Assembly (NCBI RefSeq): GCF_002899455.1
Contig: NZ_PPFB01000001.1
Location: forward strand, 3,192,501 to 3,256,500
Direction of reading: 5' to 3'
From: Streptomyces sp. DH-12
GTDB lineage: Bacteria; Actinomycetota; Actinomycetes; Streptomycetales; Streptomycetaceae
DNA length: 64,000 nt
This document shows positions 45,664 to 55,867 of the stretch, in pieces (the first letter of the stretch is position 1; each line of letters begins with the position of its first letter). Position numbers and translations under genes: made by a program. The notes below the pieces were generated by a model, which saw only the letters and a program-made list of their open reading frames with translations, did not search any database and was not told the origin of the DNA.

Positions 45664-46653
45664 GTGATCTCTCCGGTCCCCTCGATGCCCCGGAGCGCCC
45701 ACCGGCAGCGGCCGGAGGCGACTCCCTACGTCGACCTCACCCGTGCCGAGTGGAGCGCGCTGCGCGACAAGACGCCGCTGCCGCTGACCGCGGAGGAGGT
45801 GGAGCGGCTGCGCGGTCTCGGCGACGTCATCGACCTCGACGAGGTGCGGGACATCTACCTGCCGCTGTCCAGGCTGCTCAACCTCTACGTCCGCGCCACC
45901 GACGGCCTGCGCGGCGCGCTCAACACCTTCCTCGGCGAGAAGGGCTCCCAGTCGGGCACGCCCTTCGTCATAGGGGTCGCCGGTTCCGTCGCCGTCGGCA
46001 AGTCCACGGTGGCGCGGCTGCTGCGCGCGCTGCTGTCCCGGTGGCCGGAGCATCCGCGCGTGGAGCTGGTCACCACGGACGGCTTCCTGCTCCCCACCAA
46101 GGAGCTCCAGGCGCGCGGCCTGATGTCGCGGAAAGGTTTCCCCGAGTCCTACGACCGGCGCGCGCTGACGCGGTTCGTCGCCGACATCAAGGCGGGCAAG
46201 TCGGAGGTCACCGCACCCGTCTACTCCCACCTCATCTACGACATCGTCCCCGGCGAGAAGCTCACCGTGCGGCGGCCGGACATCCTGATCGTCGAGGGCC
46301 TCAACGTCCTGCAGCCCGCCCTCCCCGGCAAGGACGGGCGCACCCGGGTGGGCCTCGCCGACTACTTCGACTTCAGCGTGTACGTCGACGCCCGCACCGA
46401 GGACATCGAGCGCTGGTACCTGAACCGCTTCCGCAAGCTGCGGGACACCGCGTTCCAGGACCCGTCCTCGTACTTCCGGAGGTACACGCAGGTGTCGGAG
46501 GAGGAGGCGCTGGACTACGCCCGCACGATGTGGCGGACCATCAACAAGCCGAACCTCGTCGAGAACATCGCCCCCACCCGGGGCCGGGCCACCCTGGTCC
46601 TCCGCAAGGGCCCCGACCACACGGTCCAGCGCCTGAGCCTGCGCAAACTCTGA
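45664..46653 (+). CDS. coaA: Type I pantothenate kinase
   Basis: 329 residues. It phosphorylates pantothenate, the first step of CoA synthesis. P-loop [12 protein letters not shown] (about 104-115), [18 protein letters not shown] and NVLQP are family motifs. GTG 45664 has no ribosome site; the TTAACAAT stretch just upstream (45651-45658) fits a -10 for a leaderless mRNA. Single gene, convergent with glmM. Confidence 0.96.
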   Translation: MISPVPSMPRSAHRQRPEATPYVDLTRAEWSALRDKTPLPLTAEEVERLRGLGDVIDLDEVRDIYLPLSRLLNLYVRATDGLRGALNTFLGEKGSQSGTPFVIGVAGSVAVGKSTVARLLRALLSRWPEHPRVELVTTDGFLLPTKELQARGLMSRKGFPESYDRRALTRFVADIKAGKSEVTAPVYSHLIYDIVPGEKLTVRRPDILIVEGLNVLQPALPGKDGRTRVGLADYFDFSVYVDARTEDIERWYLNRFRKLRDTAFQDPSSYFRRYTQVSEEEALDYARTMWRTINKPNLVENIAPTRGRATLVLRKGPDHTVQRLSLRKL

Positions 46654-46792
46654 GACACGGCCACCCCTGGGAGGCACAGGCAAGAGGGTGCCGCGCTCCC
46701 CCGCACGGAAAGGCACCCGGCGCGGGTGCCGGCCGAGGGGGGGGAGCCTGCGCAGCCCGGTGCTCACGGGGCGCCTCCCGGAGGGGGCGTCC

Positions 46793-46834
46793 CCAGCCCC
46801 CACCGGACCGCCCCCAGGCGTCACACCTCAGCCC
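46793..46834. repeat. Dispersed extragenic repeat at the glmM end
   Basis: CCAGCCCCCACCGGAC (46793-46808) followed by CAGGCGTCACACCTCAGCCC (46815-46834), which spans the glmM stop codon. The 20-mer is identical to the one at the nnrD stop (38365-38384), and the first piece matches 38255-38271 with one base less. The rest of the 174-bp gap after coaA shows no gene. Confidence 0.8.
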
Positions 46835-48186
46835 AGTGCGGACTTCACCGCGTCCGCGAGCCGTCCCGCCACCGACCGGGCCTGCTCGATGTCAGCCGCT
46901 TCGACCATCACCCGCACCAGCGGTTCCGTGCCCGAGGGACGCAGCAGCACCCGCCCGGTCTCGCCCAGCTCGCGCTCGGCCTCGCCGACCGCCGTCGCCA
47001 GCTCCGCCGACGTCTTCACCCGGGACTTGTCCACATCGGGCACATTGATCAGCACCTGCGGCAGCCTCTCCATCACCGAGGCCAGCTCCCGCAGCGTCCG
47101 CCCGCTCTGCGCGACCCGCGCCGCCAGCAGCAGCCCCGTCAGCGTCCCGTCCCCGGTCGTCGCGTGGTCGAGGACGATGACGTGCCCGGACTGCTCCCCG
47201 CCCAGGGCGAAGCCGTTCTCCTTCATCTCCTCCAGGACGTACCGGTCCCCCACCGCCGTCTGGACGAGCCGGATCCCCTCCCGCTCCATGGCGAGCTTGA
47301 ACCCGAGGTTGGACATCACCGTCGCGACCACGGTGTCGGACCGCAACGCGTTCCGCTCCCGCATCGCCAGCGCCAGCACGGCGAGGATCTGGTCCCCGTC
47401 GACCTCCTCCCCGGTGTGGTCCACGGCCAGACACCGGTCCGCGTCCCCGTCGTGCGCGATCCCCAGCGCGGCCCCGTGCTCGACCACCGCGGCTTTCAGC
47501 TGCGCGAGATGCGTGGATCCGCACCCGTCGTTGATGTTCAGCCCGTCCGGCTCGGCCCCGATCGTCACGACCTCGGCCCCGGCCCGCCGGAACGCCTCGG
47601 GCGACACCTGCGACGCCGCACCGTGCGCCTCGTCGAGCACGATCTTCAGCCCGTCGAGCCGGTTCGGCAGCACGCCCACGAGGTGGGCGACATACGTGTC
47701 GAGCCCTTCCCCGTAGTCCCGCACCCGTCCGACCCCGGCCCCGGTGGGCCGGTCCCACGGAGCGCCGGTCCGGTGCTCCTCGTAGACCGCCTCGATCCGG
47801 TCCTCCAGCTCGTCCGCGAGCTTGTGCCCCCCGCGGGCGAAGAACTTGATGCCGTTGTCGGGCATGGCGTTGTGGCTGGCGGAGAGCATCACGCCCAGGT
47901 CGGCCCTGAGCGCGCCGGTGAGGTGGGCGACGGCCGGCGTCGGCAGCACGCCGACCCGCAGGACGTCCACGCCCGCGCTGGCGAGCCCGGCGACCACGGC
48001 GGCCTCCAGGAACTCCCCGGACGCGCGCGGGTCACGCCCGACCACGGCGGTGGGCCGGTGCCCTTCGAACGTGCCCGCCTCGGCCAGTACGTGCGCGGCG
48101 GCGACGGACAGGCCGAGCGCCATCTCCGCCGTGAGATCCGCGTTGGCGACACCGCGCACGCCGTCCGTGCCGAAGAGTCGTCCCAC
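46828..48186 (-). CDS. glmM: Phosphoglucosamine mutase
   Basis: 452 residues. It converts glucosamine 6-phosphate to the 1-phosphate for UDP-GlcNAc. The phosphoserine loop [18 protein letters not shown] has the active Ser at 104; the metal loop is DGDADR and the sugar loop GGEQSGHV; the phosphate site [15 protein letters not shown] is near the end. GTG 48186 has AGGAGG upstream. The stop codon lies in a dispersed repeat. Confidence 0.96.
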   Translation of the reverse strand: MGRLFGTDGVRGVANADLTAEMALGLSVAAAHVLAEAGTFEGHRPTAVVGRDPRASGEFLEAAVVAGLASAGVDVLRVGVLPTPAVAHLTGALRADLGVMLSASHNAMPDNGIKFFARGGHKLADELEDRIEAVYEEHRTGAPWDRPTGAGVGRVRDYGEGLDTYVAHLVGVLPNRLDGLKIVLDEAHGAASQVSPEAFRRAGAEVVTIGAEPDGLNINDGCGSTHLAQLKAAVVEHGAALGIAHDGDADRCLAVDHTGEEVDGDQILAVLALAMRERNALRSDTVVATVMSNLGFKLAMEREGIRLVQTAVGDRYVLEEMKENGFALGGEQSGHVIVLDHATTGDGTLTGLLLAARVAQSGRTLRELASVMERLPQVLINVPDVDKSRVKTSAELATAVGEAERELGETGRVLLRPSGTEPLVRVMVEAADIEQARSVAGRLADAVKSALG

Positions 48187-48496
48187 TTGTCCTCCTGAAA
48201 ATGCGTCAGTACCGACAGCCGTCCGGGCCCGCCACCAAGGTCCCGCCGAGGCGTGGGACCGGCCGGTACGGCCGACGGCTGTGCCACTGACAAAGCTGAG
48301 CTTCTGATGTGTCCGGGGGTCGTGCGACGGTCGCGGAACGGCCGCGGCTCCCGCGTCACGGGAACGCTCACCACGACCTCACCGGGCACGCACCAGGTGT
48401 CACCGCCCGACCCGGGCGTCACCACCCGACCCGACCATCCGATCACATTAGCGTTTGAGCGCCTTGTGCCGTTATACGCCCACGACAGTGAATAAA
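48187..48496. other. Upstream region of glmM
   Basis: About 310 bp between glmM and the rpsI terminator with no gene in sight. It should hold the glmM promoter; AT-richer sequence lies at 48440-48496. The pair ACAGCCGT (48208-48215) and ACGGCTGT (48275-48282) is an 8-bp inverted repeat of unknown use. Confidence 0.45.
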
Positions 48497-48538
48497 CGAA
48501 CGCCCCGGCAGCACGATGGCGTGCCGCCGGGGCGTTCG
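48497..48538 (-). terminator. Terminator of rplM-rpsI
   Basis: CGAACGCCCCGGC (48497-48509) pairs with GCCGGGGCGTTCG (48526-48538); the inner part GCAC/GTGC extends the stem. It is 24 nt after the rpsI stop. Confidence 0.93.
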
Positions 48539-48561
48539 GAGTACGCACGAGCGCCCTGTGA

Positions 48562-49074
48562 TTAGCGCTTGCTGTACTGCGGAGCCTTGCGGGCCTTCTT
48601 CAGACCGGCCTTCTTCCGCTCGACCGCACGGTCGTCGCGGCGCAGGAAGCCGGCCTTCTTCAGCGGACCGCGGTTGTTGTCGACGTCCGCCTCGTTCAGC
48701 GCACGGGCGACACCGAGACGGAGCGCACCGGCCTGACCGGAGACACCGCCACCCGCGATGCGGGCGATGACGTCGTAGCGGCCCTCGAGCTCGAGCACCT
48801 TGAAGGGCTCGTTCACTTCCTGCTGGTGCACCTTGTTCGGGAAGTAGTCCTCGAGGGTGCGACCGTTGATCTTCCACTTGCCGGTGCCCGGGACGATCCG
48901 GACGCGGGCGATGGCGTTCTTGCGGCGGCCCAGGCCGGCGGCCGGCTGGGGCTCGCCGAAGCGGGAGGCCATGGACTCCGAGGTGTACTCGCCCTCGACG
49001 GGCACCTCGGACTCGGTGGTGTAGCTGTCGATGTCAAGCTCTTCGAGCGGCTGCTCGGCAGTGGTCTCGGCCAC
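48562..49074 (-). CDS. rpsI: 30S ribosomal protein S9
   Basis: 170 residues. The S9 core starts near residue 48 ([24 protein letters not shown]) and ends in the conserved basic tail [12 protein letters not shown] that reaches the P site. The first 45 or so residues are an acidic extension usual in actinobacteria. GTG 49074 has GAGGAGAA upstream. Second gene after rplM. Confidence 0.97.
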   Translation of the reverse strand: MAETTAEQPLEELDIDSYTTESEVPVEGEYTSESMASRFGEPQPAAGLGRRKNAIARVRIVPGTGKWKINGRTLEDYFPNKVHQQEVNEPFKVLELEGRYDVIARIAGGGVSGQAGALRLGVARALNEADVDNNRGPLKKAGFLRRDDRAVERKKAGLKKARKAPQYSKR

Positions 49075-49116
49075 GATTCTCCTCAGATTCTCTTCGGTCT
49101 TAGGGGGTGGCCGGAC

Positions 49117-49560
49117 TTACTGCGCGACCTGGGTGATCTCGAACGGCACCGGCTGCTGAGCGGCGTGCGGGTGCTGGTCGCCCGAGTAGACCTTCAGCTT
49201 CGAGAGCATCTGACGGCCCAGGGTGTTCTTGGGGAGCATGCCCTTGACGGCCTTCTCGACGGCCTTCTCGGGGTTCTTGGCAAGCAGGTCGTCGTAGCGG
49301 ACGGAGCGCAGACCACCCGGGTAGCCCGAGTGGCGGTACGCCATCTTCTGGGTCCGCTTGTTGCCGGAGAGGTGCACCTTGTCGGCGTTGATGATGATGA
49401 CGAAGTCACCGGTGTCGACGTGGGGCGCGTAGATCGGCTTGTGCTTGCCACGCAGGATGGAGGCGGCGGTGGAGGCCAGACGGCCCAGGACGACGTCCTG
49501 AGCGTCGATGACGTGCCACTGACGCGTCACATCGCCGGGCTTGGGGCTGTACGTACGCAC
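49117..49560 (-). CDS. rplM: 50S ribosomal protein L13
   Basis: 147 residues, full length. [48 protein letters not shown] and [18 protein letters not shown] are family signatures. GTG 49560 has GAAGG upstream. First gene of rplM-rpsI, with a leader of about 170 nt. Confidence 0.97.
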   Translation of the reverse strand: MRTYSPKPGDVTRQWHVIDAQDVVLGRLASTAASILRGKHKPIYAPHVDTGDFVIIINADKVHLSGNKRTQKMAYRHSGYPGGLRSVRYDDLLAKNPEKAVEKAVKGMLPKNTLGRQMLSKLKVYSGDQHPHAAQQPVPFEITQVAQ

Positions 49561-49741
49561 GGTTCGTAGCCTTCGCTTCTTCAGTGAATGGTCCTGACAA
49601 GGTCACCGAAGACGATCACGACAGCCCTGACCGCACAGCGGTGACGCAAACCGCGTGCTGGTCGCTGGTCATCGGCCCGGTGGACCGGTGTAAGGGCCCC
49701 TCACGTGAGAATGAGTAAGCCACTACACACAACGAACATGC

Positions 49742-49771
49742 AGGATATACGCGCTCGGCCGGACGGGTCAA
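49742..49771 (-). promoter_or_regulatory. rplM-rpsI promoter
   Basis: On the reverse strand TTGACC (49771-49766), 18-nt spacer, TATCCT (49747-49742): a strong match to the principal sigma consensus. The start near 49735 leaves a leader of about 175 nt before rplM, which has room for an L13-type control hairpin (GCACGCGGT near 49653 facing ACCGCTGTGC near 49635). Confidence 0.7.
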
Positions 49772-49803
49772 AACGAGCCCGCCGCCCGGGGGCGCACACC
49801 ATT

Positions 49804-51009
49804 TTACGACCGCACCGCCCCCCGCACGGCCGCACGCCCCTCTTCCGGCGCCCGCCCCGTGTCCTCCGCCCCCCGCGCGCCCCTGACCGCGTGGGACGCC
49901 ACCGTCCCCGCCAGCGCGCACAGCGTGACGGCGTCCCGGAACGCCCGCCGCTTCCCCGACTCCAGCCAGGGCCAGGTCACCCCCGGGAGCTGCGGCACCA
50001 GCGCCAGCCAGAACCACGGCCGCCGGGTCACCGACCCCGCGTACGGCAGGCCGGCGAGCAGCAGCGGCAGCACGACGAGCAGGTAGTGGTTGTAGGAGGG
50101 CCGCGACACCAGGAACGCGGACAGCATCAGCCCGGCGGACGTCTCCGCGAGGCGCAGCGGCTCGGGACCCGGCCCGCGCCACCGCCGGTACGCGCACCCC
50201 ACCCCCACCGCGGCGGCGGCCACCGCCAGCGCCGTGGCCAGGGCCTGCGGCACGCCGAGCCGGGGCAGCACGGCCGCCGGGCCCGCCTCGTAGAGCCGCA
50301 GGAAGGCGTCGTCCGCGGTGAACAGGAAGGGGAGAGTCCGGGTGAGGAAGCCGGTGGGGTCGGGCAGGAAGAAGGCGGCCGCCACCGACGCGACGGCCGG
50401 CACCAGCACCACCAGGGCGAGCGCGCCCCACCGGCGCGCGAAGAGGAACAGCAGCGCCATCGGCGCGAGCAGCGGCTTCAGCGCCACCGCCACCCCGATC
50501 ACCGCGCCCGCCGCGAGCCACCGGCCGCGGCTCGCCAGCAGCAGGCACAGCGGCAGCGCCAGGACGGCCGTCACCGTCCAGTTGCCCAGCCGCACCAGCT
50601 GCGCGAACGGCGCGAACCCGGCCGCGAGCCCGAGCAGCCCCAGCACGGCGAGCCTGCTGTGCAGCGGCACCCGGTGCAGCAGCAGCGCGCACACCCAGCC
50701 CAGCGCGAGCGCGACGACGACCGCCACCGGCACCAGGACGTCCAGCACGGACCGCGGCAGCAGCGCCTGCGGGGCGGCCGCGACCACCGCGCTCGGAAAA
50801 TAGAGGAAGTGCGCGTCGTCGTACGGCGACCCGCCGTCCAGCCAGGTGCGCGCCGCGTCCACGACGATGCCGTTGTCCATGCCTCCGTCCGAGGTCACCA
50901 GCACCGCATGGGTCGTCAGCGCGCCCAGGACCGCCACGAGTCCGGCCCACCAGCCGGCGCCCGCGGGGCGCACCAACCACCCGGAGATGTCGCTTTTGCC
51001 CGTCACCAT
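49804..51009 (-). CDS. GT87-type polytopic membrane glycosyltransferase
   Basis: 401 residues, about ten transmembrane helices. The N-terminal outer loop has TSDGGMDNGIVVDAARTWLDGGSPYDDAHFLYFPS, with acidic residues after the first helix, as in the GT87 (DUF2029) family of polyprenyl-phosphate-mannose-dependent mannosyltransferases. LVSRPSYNHYLLVVLPLLL follows. ATG 51009 has no ribosome site; TAGCGT stands 6 nt upstream, so it is probably leaderless. The acceptor is unknown. Confidence 0.85.
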   Translation of the reverse strand: MVTGKSDISGWLVRPAGAGWWAGLVAVLGALTTHAVLVTSDGGMDNGIVVDAARTWLDGGSPYDDAHFLYFPSAVVAAAPQALLPRSVLDVLVPVAVVVALALGWVCALLLHRVPLHSRLAVLGLLGLAAGFAPFAQLVRLGNWTVTAVLALPLCLLLASRGRWLAAGAVIGVAVALKPLLAPMALLFLFARRWGALALVVLVPAVASVAAAFFLPDPTGFLTRTLPFLFTADDAFLRLYEAGPAAVLPRLGVPQALATALAVAAAAVGVGCAYRRWRGPGPEPLRLAETSAGLMLSAFLVSRPSYNHYLLVVLPLLLAGLPYAGSVTRRPWFWLALVPQLPGVTWPWLESGKRRAFRDAVTLCALAGTVASHAVRGARGAEDTGRAPEEGRAAVRGAVRS

Positions 51010-51083
51010 GGGCGCAACGCTAAGGCTTCGCGGGCCCGTTGAGGCGGACCAGCACACCCCTTGCCCCGTCTAAGATGCGCCCC

Positions 51084-51965
51084 ATGAGCTTTGGGCAGGG
51101 GGGGTCCTCGCAGCAGTGGGATCCCTGGAAACCGAATTCCCAGCAGCCGTGGAACAGCGGCAGCGCCGGCGGGTCGCCCGACTGGGCGGCGCTCGCCGAC
51201 GCGTCCGAGGCCCGCGCCAAGCGGCGCCGCCTGCTGTTCATAGGCGGCGGCGCACTCGCCGCCGTCGCGATAGGCACCGCGGTGGCGGTCGCCGTCGTGT
51301 CGGCGGGCGGCTCCGGCCAGGCCTCCCCGGGCGCCTCGTCCCAGCTGCCCGGGGTCTCCGACCTGCCGAGCGCCACCGGCACCGTCCCGTCGTTCGCGCC
51401 GACGAGCGCGCCGCCCCCGCTGGACCCGAAGGACTTCGTCGCCAGCGCCCGGAAGGACAAGGCTCCGCTGAGCCCCGACATCCTCTTCCCGGGCACGCAG
51501 CTGACCATGGGCGACACGGTCTACAAGAAGGGTCCGACGGCGGACACCAAGGACTGCGCGTCCGCGGCCAAGGCCACGCTCCCCAAGGTCCTCACCGACA
51601 ACGACTGCACCCGGCTGATCCGGGTCACCTACAGCCGGGACGGCGTGGCGGTGACGGTCGGCGTGGCCGTCTTCGCGACCGAGGCGCAGGCCACGAGGGC
51701 CAGGCAGCAGGCGGACGCGAAGAGCATCGTCAAGTCGCTGGCCGGCGGCGGTGTGAAGGACTTCTGCGCCGGCGCGGTCTGCCGCTCCACCACCAACGCC
51801 TACGGCCGCTACGCCTACTTCACCCTGGCCGGCTTCACCAGCGGCGAGGACGTGACGGAGAAGGACGAGGCCGTCTTCAAGACCGGCGACGACCTCCAGG
51901 AGTTCACGTACCGTCAGATCCGCCGCAGGGGCGAGGCCCAGGCGTCGGCGGCGGCGGTCGGCTGA
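51084..51965 (+). CDS. Single-pass membrane protein with outer domain
   Basis: 293 residues. The N-terminal cytoplasmic tail is rich in Gln, Trp, Gly and Ser (SSQQWDPWKPNSQQPWN), followed by KRRR, one helix (about 50-73, LLFIGGGALAAVAIGTAVAVAVV), a Ser/Pro linker and an outer domain of about 170 residues with four cysteines. No family recognised. TAAGAT stands 7 nt before ATG 51084, so a leaderless mRNA is likely; an ATG at 51075 overlaps that -10. Confidence 0.82.
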   Translation: MSFGQGGSSQQWDPWKPNSQQPWNSGSAGGSPDWAALADASEARAKRRRLLFIGGGALAAVAIGTAVAVAVVSAGGSGQASPGASSQLPGVSDLPSATGTVPSFAPTSAPPPLDPKDFVASARKDKAPLSPDILFPGTQLTMGDTVYKKGPTADTKDCASAAKATLPKVLTDNDCTRLIRVTYSRDGVAVTVGVAVFATEAQATRARQQADAKSIVKSLAGGGVKDFCAGAVCRSTTNAYGRYAYFTLAGFTSGEDVTEKDEAVFKTGDDLQEFTYRQIRRRGEAQASAAAVG

Positions 51966-51984
51966 CCCCGCCGTCCGGAGCGCG

Positions 51985-52824
51985 TCAGCAGCAGCCGGCC
52001 GACGGCAGCGTCCGCTTGTTGCGCGCCTCGGCGCTGCGCGCCGCGAGGAGTTCGTCGGCCGGGTAGCCGACCTCCTCCAGGGTCAGGCCGTGCGGGCGTA
52101 CGACGTGCACCGCCGAGTCCCGTACGCCCGCCGCCAGGACCTTCGCGGGCCAGTCCGGGGCGCGGTGCCCGTCGCCGACGAACAGCAGCGCGCCGATCAG
52201 CGAGCGCACCATGTTGTGGCAGAAGGCGTCGGCCCGCACGGTGGCCGTGACGATCCCGTCGTCGCCGCGCGCCAGGCTCAGTTCCTGCAGCGTCCGGATG
52301 GTCGTCGCGCCCTCGCGCCGCTTGCAGTACGCGGCGAAGTCGTGCTCGCCCAGCAGCCCGCGGGCGGCCTCGTTCATGGCGTCCACGTCCAGCGGCCAGT
52401 CGTGCCACAGCACGTGGTTGCGCAGCAGCGGGTCGACACCGCCGGGGTTGTCGGTGACGCGGTAGGCGTAGCGCCGCCAGATCGCCGAGAAACGGGCGTC
52501 GAAGCCCTGCGGCGCCTCCCTCAGCGCCCACACCCGCACGTCCTTCGGCAGCCGCCCGGCGAGCCGCTTCAGCAGCTTCGGACGGTGCTCCGCCCACACC
52601 TCGCGCGGCAGGTCCACGTGCGCGACCTGGCCCCGCGCGTGCACGCCCGCGTCGGTCCGCCCCGCCACGGTCAGCTCGAACGTCGTCGCGGACCGCGTCA
52701 CGGTCCGCAGGGCGTCCTCGATCTCCCCCTGTACGGTCCGCCGCCCCCCGGCCTGCTTGGCCCACCCGGAGAAATCGGTCCCGTCGTAGGAAAGATCCAG
52801 CCGAACCCGCACCACACCACTCAC
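51985..52824 (-). CDS. truA: tRNA pseudouridine(38-40) synthase
   Basis: 279 residues. It makes pseudouridine at positions 38-40 of tRNA anticodon stems. The catalytic Asp is D58 in [26 protein letters not shown] and [13 protein letters not shown] are family signatures. GTG 52824 has GGAG 7 nt upstream. It follows rplQ after a terminator-like hairpin, the order conserved after the alpha operon. Confidence 0.96.
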   Translation of the reverse strand: MSGVVRVRLDLSYDGTDFSGWAKQAGGRRTVQGEIEDALRTVTRSATTFELTVAGRTDAGVHARGQVAHVDLPREVWAEHRPKLLKRLAGRLPKDVRVWALREAPQGFDARFSAIWRRYAYRVTDNPGGVDPLLRNHVLWHDWPLDVDAMNEAARGLLGEHDFAAYCKRREGATTIRTLQELSLARGDDGIVTATVRADAFCHNMVRSLIGALLFVGDGHRAPDWPAKVLAAGVRDSAVHVVRPHGLTLEEVGYPADELLAARSAEARNKRTLPSAGCC

Positions 52825-52850
52825 CCGGATCTCCGATCACCACAAAGGAA

Positions 52851-52882
52851 GCGGGCCCGCTCCTCGAAAGAAGCGGGCCCGC
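52851..52882 (-). terminator. Terminator of the alpha operon
   Basis: GCGGGCCCGCT (52851-52861) and AGCGGGCCCGC (52872-52882) form an 11-bp stem with a 10-nt loop, between rplQ and truA. Confidence 0.88.
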
Positions 52883-52894
52883 AACAACACCCTC

Positions 52895-52931
52895 GAGGGG
52901 CGCGGGACTGTGCTCGACGTGCGGCTCCGCC
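52895..52931. repeat. Diverged copy of the dispersed extragenic repeat
   Basis: GAGGGGCGCGGGACTGTGCTCGAC in the rplQ-truA gap resembles the copy at 53591-53612 (GGGGCGCGGGGAACTGCGCGAC) and continues GTGCGGCTCCGCC. Confidence 0.55.
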
Positions 52932-52972
52932 ACGACGGCGCCACAGCCGGCCGCACAGCCCCGCCGGAACGC

Positions 52973-53479
52973 TTACGCGTCCTTCGACTCCTCGGCCGGA
53001 GCCTCGGCAGCCTCGTCCTTCGACAGGTCGGCCTTGTTCTCCGCGGCCTCGGCGGCCTCGGCGTCCTTCGCGGACCGCTTGGTCGCGGCCTCGGCCTCGC
53101 CGACCGCGGCCTGCTGCACCGTCAGCGCCTCGACCAGCTCGATGACGGCCATGGGCGCGTTGTCGCCACGGCGGTTACCGATCTTGGTGATGCGGGTGTA
53201 GCCACCGGGACGGTTCTCGTAGCGCGGGCCGATCTCGGTGAAGAGCGTGTGGACGATGCTCTTGTCCGTGATCACCTGGAGCACCTGACGGCGGTTGTGA
53301 AGGTCGCCCTTCTTCGCCTTGGTGACCAGACGCTCGGCGTAGGGACGCAGCTTGCGCGCCTTCGCCTCGGTGGTGGTGATGCGGCCGTGCTCGAAAAGCG
53401 CCTTCGCGAGGTTCGCGAGCATGAGCTTCTCGTGCGAGGCGCTGCCGCCCATACGGGCACCCTTGGTGGGCTTCGGCAT
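52973..53479 (-). CDS. rplQ: 50S ribosomal protein L17
   Basis: 168 residues. The L17 core is at 1-115 ([58 protein letters not shown]). A tail of about 50 residues rich in Ala, Glu, Asp and Lys follows, as in other actinobacteria. ATG 53479. It lies 176 bp after rpoA. Confidence 0.97.
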   Translation of the reverse strand: MPKPTKGARMGGSASHEKLMLANLAKALFEHGRITTTEAKARKLRPYAERLVTKAKKGDLHNRRQVLQVITDKSIVHTLFTEIGPRYENRPGGYTRITKIGNRRGDNAPMAVIELVEALTVQQAAVGEAEAATKRSAKDAEAAEAAENKADLSKDEAAEAPAEESKDA

Positions 53480-53530
53480 GATGACTCTCCTGTGTGTCTG
53501 CCCCGGCCGTATCAGGTACCGGAGTCAGTA

Positions 53531-53612
53531 TCCGAGCAGGCGGTCGCCTGTCGGAGATCCGGGCAGAGCCCCGGAGGGGCCTGCTCGGAAGGGGCGCGGG
53601 GAACTGCGCGAC
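53531..53612. repeat. Hairpin and extragenic repeat between rpoA and rplQ
   Basis: TCCGAGCAGG (53531-53540) pairs with CCTGCTCGGA (53580-53589). Directly after it GGGGCGCGGGGAACTGCGCGAC (53591-53612) is the core of a repeat that is very common between Streptomyces genes. An extragenic repeat inside an essential operon is unusual. Confidence 0.75.
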
Positions 53613-53655
53613 ACAGCGCACCCGCGCCCGAGTACGGACCGGAAGGCCCGGACTC

Positions 53656-54678
53656 TCAGTACTGCTCGGTCTCCACGAACCCGGCGTCCGCGTCGTCATC
53701 GGCGCCGAACGCGTCCGCGGCGGCGGTCGGGTCGAACCCGGGAGGCGAGTCCTTGAGCGCGAGGCCCATACCGGCCAGCTTGGCCTTGACCTCGTCGATG
53801 GACTTCGCACCGAAGTTCCGGATGTCGAGCAGGTCCGCCTCGGACCGCGCGACGAGCTCACCCACGGAGTGGATGCCCTCACGCTTGAGGCAGTTGTACG
53901 ACCGGACCGTGAGCTCCAGCTCCTCGATCGGCAGCGCCAGGTCGGCGGCGAGGGCGGCATCCGTCGGGGACGGACCCATGTCGATGCCCTCGGCGTCGAT
54001 GTTCAGCTCGCGGGCGAGACCGAACAGCTCGACCAGGGTCTTGCCGGCGGAGGCCATGGCGTCACGCGGACGCATCGCCTGCTTGGTCTCGACGTCGACG
54101 ATCAGCTTGTCGAAGTCGGTGCGCTGCTCGACTCGGGTCGCCTCGACCTTGTAGGTGACCTTGAGGACCGGCGAGTAGATCGAGTCGACCGGGATGCGGC
54201 CGATCTCCTGGCCGACCTGCTTGTTCTGCACGGCGGAGACGTAGCCGCGGCCGCGCTCGACGGTCAGCTCCATCTCCAGCTTGCCCTTGCCGTTGAGCGT
54301 GGCGAGGACGAGGTCCGGGTTGTGCACCTCGACGCCGGCCGGGGGCGCGATGTCGGCGGCGGTGACCAGACCCGGGCCCTGCTTGCGCAGGTACATCACG
54401 ACCGGCTCGTCGTGCTCCGAGGAGACGACCAGCTGCTTGATGTTGAGGATCAGGTCGGTGACGTCCTCCTTGACGCCCGGCACGGTGGTGAACTCGTGCA
54501 GGACGCCGTCGATGCGGATGCTGGTGACAGCGGCACCGGGGATCGACGACAGGAGGGTGCGGCGGAGGGAGTTGCCGAGGGTGTAGCCGAAGCCCGGCTC
54601 CAGCGGCTCGATCACGAACCGGGAGCGGAATTCGTCGACGACCTCTTCGGTCAACGAGGGGCGCTGAGCGATCAGCAT
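53656..54678 (-). CDS. rpoA: DNA-directed RNA polymerase subunit alpha
   Basis: 340 residues. N-terminal assembly domain (1-230: [31 protein letters not shown]), linker, and C-terminal domain (about 250-315: [49 protein letters not shown]) with the Arg and Asn-type residues that touch UP elements and activators. An acidic tail follows. ATG 54678. Confidence 0.98.
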   Translation of the reverse strand: MLIAQRPSLTEEVVDEFRSRFVIEPLEPGFGYTLGNSLRRTLLSSIPGAAVTSIRIDGVLHEFTTVPGVKEDVTDLILNIKQLVVSSEHDEPVVMYLRKQGPGLVTAADIAPPAGVEVHNPDLVLATLNGKGKLEMELTVERGRGYVSAVQNKQVGQEIGRIPVDSIYSPVLKVTYKVEATRVEQRTDFDKLIVDVETKQAMRPRDAMASAGKTLVELFGLARELNIDAEGIDMGPSPTDAALAADLALPIEELELTVRSYNCLKREGIHSVGELVARSEADLLDIRNFGAKSIDEVKAKLAGMGLALKDSPPGFDPTAAADAFGADDDADAGFVETEQY

Positions 54679-54769
54679 GAGGGGATCAGATCCTTCTCTC
54701 GTGGACGCCCGCTATTTGACGTCCGACGGAAACCGCACCCGGTGACAAGTGCGGGTACTGCAAGGGTAC

Positions 54770-54801
54770 GGGCGATACGGCCCTTGCGAGCCGTACCGCC
54801 C
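54770..54801 (-). terminator. Hairpin between rpsK and rpoA
   Basis: GGGCGATACGG (54770-54780) faces CCGTACCGCCC (54791-54801) with one mismatch and a 10-nt loop. Located within the operon, it may reduce read-through or guide RNA processing. Confidence 0.6.
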
Positions 54802-54823
54802 GGAACCTCAGGAAGCCGGTGCC

Positions 54824-55228
54824 TCAGACGCGACGGCGCTTCGGCGGGCGGCAGCCGTTGTGGGGGGTCGGGGTGACGTCCTGGATGGAGCCGACCTCGA
54901 GGCCCGTGGCCTGCAGGGAGCGGATGGCGGTCTCACGACCGGAACCCGGGCCCTTGACGAACACGTCGACCTTGCGCATGCCGTGCTCCTGGGCGCGACG
55001 GGCAGCCGACTCGGCGGCCATCTGCGCGGCGAACGGCGTGGACTTCCGGGAGCCCTTGAAGCCGACGTGGCCGGCGGAGGCCCAGGAGATCACGTTGCCG
55101 GACGGGTCCGTGATCGAGACGATCGTGTTGTTGAACGTGCTCTTGATGTGCGCGTGGCCGTGAGCGACGTTCTTCTTTTCCTTGCGGCGCACCTTCTTGG
55201 CAGCGCCCTGACGTCCCTTGGGGGGCAT
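54824..55228 (-). CDS. rpsK: 30S ribosomal protein S11
   Basis: 134 residues. [47 protein letters not shown] and the end [18 protein letters not shown] are conserved S11 sequence. ATG 55228 with a short leader. Lies between rpsM and rpoA, the usual alpha-operon order (rpsD is elsewhere, as in other actinobacteria). Confidence 0.98.
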   Translation of the reverse strand: MPPKGRQGAAKKVRRKEKKNVAHGHAHIKSTFNNTIVSITDPSGNVISWASAGHVGFKGSRKSTPFAAQMAAESAARRAQEHGMRKVDVFVKGPGSGRETAIRSLQATGLEVGSIQDVTPTPHNGCRPPKRRRV

Positions 55229-55294
55229 CTGTACTCCTACGGGAGGTGGTCGGTCCTACAGCGAAGACCGCTGGACGGCGAAGTCCGCTGAGGA

Positions 55295-55675
55295 CTACTT
55301 CTTGCCCGGCTTCTTCTTGCCGGCGATGGCGCGACGCGGGCCCTTGCGGGTACGCGCGTTGGTGCTGGTGCGCTGGCCGCGGACGGGCAGACCGCGACGG
55401 TGACGCAGACCCTGGTAGGTGCCGATCTCGACCTTGCGGCGGATGTCGGCCTGGATCTCGCGACGGAGGTCACCCTCGGTCTTGATGTTGTTGTCGACGT
55501 ACTCGCGGATGGCGACCAGCTGCTCTTCGGTCAGGTCGCGGACGCGGGTGTTCGGGTCGACGCCGGTGGCGGCCAGCGTCTGCTGCGAAAGGGTCCGGCC
55601 GATGCCGAACACGTAGGTGAGGGCGATCTCCACGCGCTTGTCGCGCGGGATGTCAACACCGGAAACGCGTGCCAT
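55295..55675 (-). CDS. rpsM: 30S ribosomal protein S13
   Basis: 126 residues. [37 protein letters not shown] and [27 protein letters not shown] are S13 signatures; the basic tail ends in KKKPGKK. ATG 55675. Confidence 0.98.
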   Translation of the reverse strand: MARVSGVDIPRDKRVEIALTYVFGIGRTLSQQTLAATGVDPNTRVRDLTEEQLVAIREYVDNNIKTEGDLRREIQADIRRKVEIGTYQGLRHRRGLPVRGQRTSTNARTRKGPRRAIAGKKKPGKK

Positions 55676-55751
55676 TCAATGGCTCCAGTTGGTTGTCGGA
55701 GGTCTTCCACAGAACCGGCTCCCCGCCCGCCGTACCAGGTACGGGCCGGGT

Positions 55752-55791
55752 CCCCGGCCTCCGAGCCGGGGGTGTCGAGCCGTGCGGCTCG
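55752..55791 (-). promoter_or_regulatory. Two adjacent hairpins between rpmJ and rpsM
   Basis: CCCCGGC/GCCGGGG (55752-55771) and CGAGCCG/CGGCTCG (55776-55791) lie in tandem in the 192-bp spacer. They may be processing sites or an attenuator that sets the ratio of rpmJ to rpsM expression. Confidence 0.55.
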
Positions 55792-55867
55792 GGTCCTGCG
55801 TATGAACGTGTGTTGCTCGCGTCGCGCGAAGTCTGCGGGAGGCGCGGAGGGTGGATCAGTGCTGCGG

